NCBI GenBank assembly: GCA_964610575.1
Contig: CAZSYX010000115.1
Coordinates: 1 to 6,467, forward strand
DNA length: 6,467 nt
Source of the DNA: JADJWR01 sp964610575
Lineage (GTDB): Bacteria; Pseudomonadota; Gammaproteobacteria; Burkholderiales; Burkholderiaceae_F
Direction: 5' to 3'
Each line of letters begins with the position of its first letter. Positions within the stretch are counted from its first letter, which is position 1. Under the pieces are notes generated by a model. It did no database searches. It was given only the letters and a program-made list of their open reading frames with translations, and had not been told where the DNA came from. Positions 5,714 to 6,467 of the stretch are shown piece after piece. The translations under genes were made by a program, and so were the position numbers.

Positions 5714-5818
5714 GCCAATCCTGGCGCCGGGAAAGAAACGGAGCGAGATGTCCTTCAGGGTCACGCGCTTGGGCGGCACGGTCTTCGACGCGCGCCGCAT
5801 GGTGTAGACATGCTGCAT
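5714..5818 (-). pseudogene. ettA: 5' remnant of ettA (ABC-F energy-dependent translational throttle protein)
   Basis: From ATG 5818 the minus strand encodes MQHVYTMRRASKTVPPKR, then LKDISLRFFPGARIG (residues 21-35). This corresponds closely to the start of EttA (YjjK), where the conserved text reads VYTM, then VPPKR, then LKDISLSFFPGAKIGVLG, directly before the Walker A loop. After G35 the sequence changes to FLLQAITRRAQ with no Walker A, and the frame runs on as antisense of the CNNM gene until about 5501. A full EttA has about 555 residues, so over 90 per cent is missing. An AGAGG 6 bases before the ATG is a retained ribosome site. The fragment cannot bind ATP. It probably marks a deletion or recombination junction near 5708-5713. 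An intact copy is expected elsewhere. Confidence 0.75.
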
Positions 5819-5858
5819 CGGCGGCCTCTGGACAACGAAGGCGCGACGCTTGCCGAAG

Positions 5859-5883
5859 CGGGGCGATTCCCGTAACCGCCCCG
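5859..5883. promoter_or_regulatory. Perfect 7-bp inverted repeat upstream of the DUF2946 gene
   Basis: CGGGGCG (5859-5865) and CGCCCCG (5877-5883) flank 11 bases. The right arm ends 3 bases before a possible -10 element (5887-5892), a position suited to an operator. It does not match known CueR-type copper boxes. GC-rich arms of this length can arise by chance. Confidence 0.3.
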
Positions 5884-5886
5884 GGG

Positions 5887-5892
5887 TATCCT
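5887..5892 (+). promoter_or_regulatory. Possible -10 element placing transcription start at the DUF2946 start codon
   Basis: TATCCT ends 6 bases before ATG 5899, which would put transcription start at or next to the ATG and give a leaderless mRNA. In agreement, no Shine-Dalgarno sequence precedes the ATG. No convincing -35 box is present at 16-18 bases. Confidence 0.3.
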
Positions 5893-5898
5893 TGCTCC

Positions 5899-6252
5899 AT
5901 GGCTCACGTTCCGGCTCGCGCCCTGCTGGCTGCCTTGCTGGTGGTCGCGCAGATGCTCGCGCCGTTCGCACATTCGCACGGCCGCGCTGCAAGCCCCGGC
6001 TGGATCAATGTCTGCACCGGCGACGGCGTGCGCCGGCTGCCGGCCGGTGATGCCCCGTCCGCGCCGCTGCACGACGACGATCACTGCGCCCTGTGCCGCA
6101 TTGCCAACCCGATGGCAGGCGTCGCTCCCAGCATTCCTGCCGTCATCAGCCTGCAGGCGGCCAGCGCCGATCCCGTGCCGGCGACGACCGGCATCGCGGG
6201 CGGCCCGCCACGCCACGACGCCCCCGCACGCGCGCCGCCCGCGGCCGCCTGA
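5899..6252 (+). CDS. DUF2946-type exported Cys/His-rich protein
   Basis: The protein has 117 residues. An N-terminal hydrophobic segment (residues 8-24) acts as a signal peptide or anchor, followed by H25-S-H27. A conserved-looking W35-I-x-V-C39-T-x-D-G-V (short tryptophan/cysteine motif) and the cluster H58-D-D-D-H62-C63-A-L-C66 are the DUF2946 hallmarks and look able to bind a soft metal. The C-terminus (78-117) is Ala/Pro-rich and probably disordered. Family members are short and commonly sit beside copper-handling genes. Here a PCu(A)C chaperone gene starts 94 bases downstream on the same strand. A periplasmic or membrane-attached role in copper binding or sensing is inferred; no biochemical function is established. 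The ATG lacks a ribosome site and may be leaderless. There is no competing start that would keep the signal segment. Confidence 0.75.
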   Translation: MAHVPARALLAALLVVAQMLAPFAHSHGRAASPGWINVCTGDGVRRLPAGDAPSAPLHDDDHCALCRIANPMAGVAPSIPAVISLQAASADPVPATTGIAGGPPRHDAPARAPPAAA

Positions 6253-6272
6253 ACGATCGTCTGCCGTGATAT

Positions 6273-6291
6273 GCCGCTGCGCGACAGCGGC
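6273..6291 (+). other. GC-rich hairpin downstream of the DUF2946 gene
   Basis: GCCGCTG (6273-6279) and CAGCGGC (6285-6291) form a perfect 7-bp stem with a 5-base loop, beginning 21 bases after the DUF2946 stop. No U-tract follows, so it is not a standard intrinsic terminator. It may stabilise the upstream mRNA end. Confidence 0.45.
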
Positions 6292-6297
6292 CTGCCT

Positions 6298-6316
6298 GCG
6301 TGCGCCGGGCGCACGC
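6298..6316 (+). other. Second GC-rich hairpin ahead of the PCu(A)C gene
   Basis: GCGTGCGC (6298-6305) and GCGCACGC (6309-6316) form a perfect 8-bp stem with a 3-base loop, 6 bases after the first hairpin and 30 bases before ATG 6347. It is followed by CTTATG rather than a run of T. It is too far from the ribosome site (6334-6337) to block it directly. Confidence 0.45.
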
Positions 6317-6346
6317 CTTATGCGCACAACCTCAGGAACAACTTGC

Positions 6347-6467
6347 ATGAACTCGATTCGTCATGTCGCGGCGCTGTGCGCCTCCATTTGCTTGACCCTT
6401 CCAGCCGTTGCCCAGGTCACCGTCACCGATCCCTGGGTCCGCGGCACGGTGCAGGGCCAACTGGCCA
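6347..6467 (+). CDS. PCu(A)C-type periplasmic copper chaperone, start only
   Basis: Forty codons are present before the window ends. AGGA (6334-6337) lies 9 bases before ATG 6347. A signal peptide with cleavage after A20-V-A22 leads into a mature start QVTVTDPWVRGTVQGQLA, which matches the opening strand of PCu(A)C (DUF461) proteins: V-x-V-x-D-P-W-V-R followed by a Gly/Gln turn. In this family Met and His residues further on bind Cu(I) for delivery to cytochrome oxidase CuA or other cuproproteins; those residues lie outside the window and were not seen. The DUF2946 gene directly upstream supports a copper-related unit. Confidence 0.8.
   Translation, partial: MNSIRHVAALCASICLTLPAVAQVTVTDPWVRGTVQGQLA

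Noticed and set aside
1..6467. CRISPR arrays, tRNA or rRNA genes, insertion sequences or transposase genes
   Set aside because: No regularly spaced short repeats, cloverleaf-forming segments, rRNA-like stretches or transposase motifs were seen on either strand.

Overview
The window comes from a GC-rich Gram-negative bacterium, most likely a betaproteobacterium. The reasons are two-membrane hallmarks (several outer-membrane-type lipoproteins, a periplasmic c-type cytochrome, a PCu(A)C copper chaperone), strong GC bias at third codon positions, and an EttA-like fragment of proteobacterial type. Genus cannot be fixed from the sequence. All six gene ends that look like true ends use TGA.

Layout. 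(1) Positions 9-2021 (+): a 670-residue surface lipoprotein with a glycine tether, three Big2-type Ig-like repeats of exactly 85 residues, and a C-terminal domain resembling a sialidase or GH43-type beta-propeller. (2) Positions 2106-3118 (+): two small BamE-like lipoprotein genes joined by an ATGA overlap. Each is cut by one in-frame TAA at its own codon 86, with recognisable family sequence continuing in the same frame behind it. (3) Positions about 3020-3555: no credible gene; it looks like decayed or dispersed repeat-type intergenic DNA. (4) Positions 3556-4020 (-): a secreted monohaem cytochrome c behind a well-formed FNR/Anr/Dnr-type class II promoter. The box is centred at -41.5, followed by a -10 element and a perfect AAGGAGG ribosome site, which implies low-oxygen induction. 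(5) Positions 4362-5684 (+): a CNNM/CBS/CorC_HlyC membrane protein. (6) Positions 5714-5818 (-): the first 35 codons of an ettA (ABC-F) gene, ending just before the Walker A motif, convergent with the CNNM gene. (7) Positions 5899-6467 (+): a DUF2946-type exported Cys/His protein followed by the start of a PCu(A)C copper chaperone gene, which is cut by the window edge. Together these form a likely copper-handling module.

How the parts relate. There is no single large operon. The region is a patchwork: an envelope or surface gene set at the left (partly decaying), an anaerobically controlled electron carrier in the middle, a membrane ion-homeostasis protein, and a periplasmic copper module at the right. 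Three loci show decay (the two TAA-interrupted lipoprotein genes and the ettA stub), so this looks like a rearrangement-prone stretch. The items most worth a second look are the FNR-type promoter of the cytochrome gene, the paired TAA codons at positions where tyrosine is plausible, and the truncated ettA. I did not find a clearly new multi-gene system.
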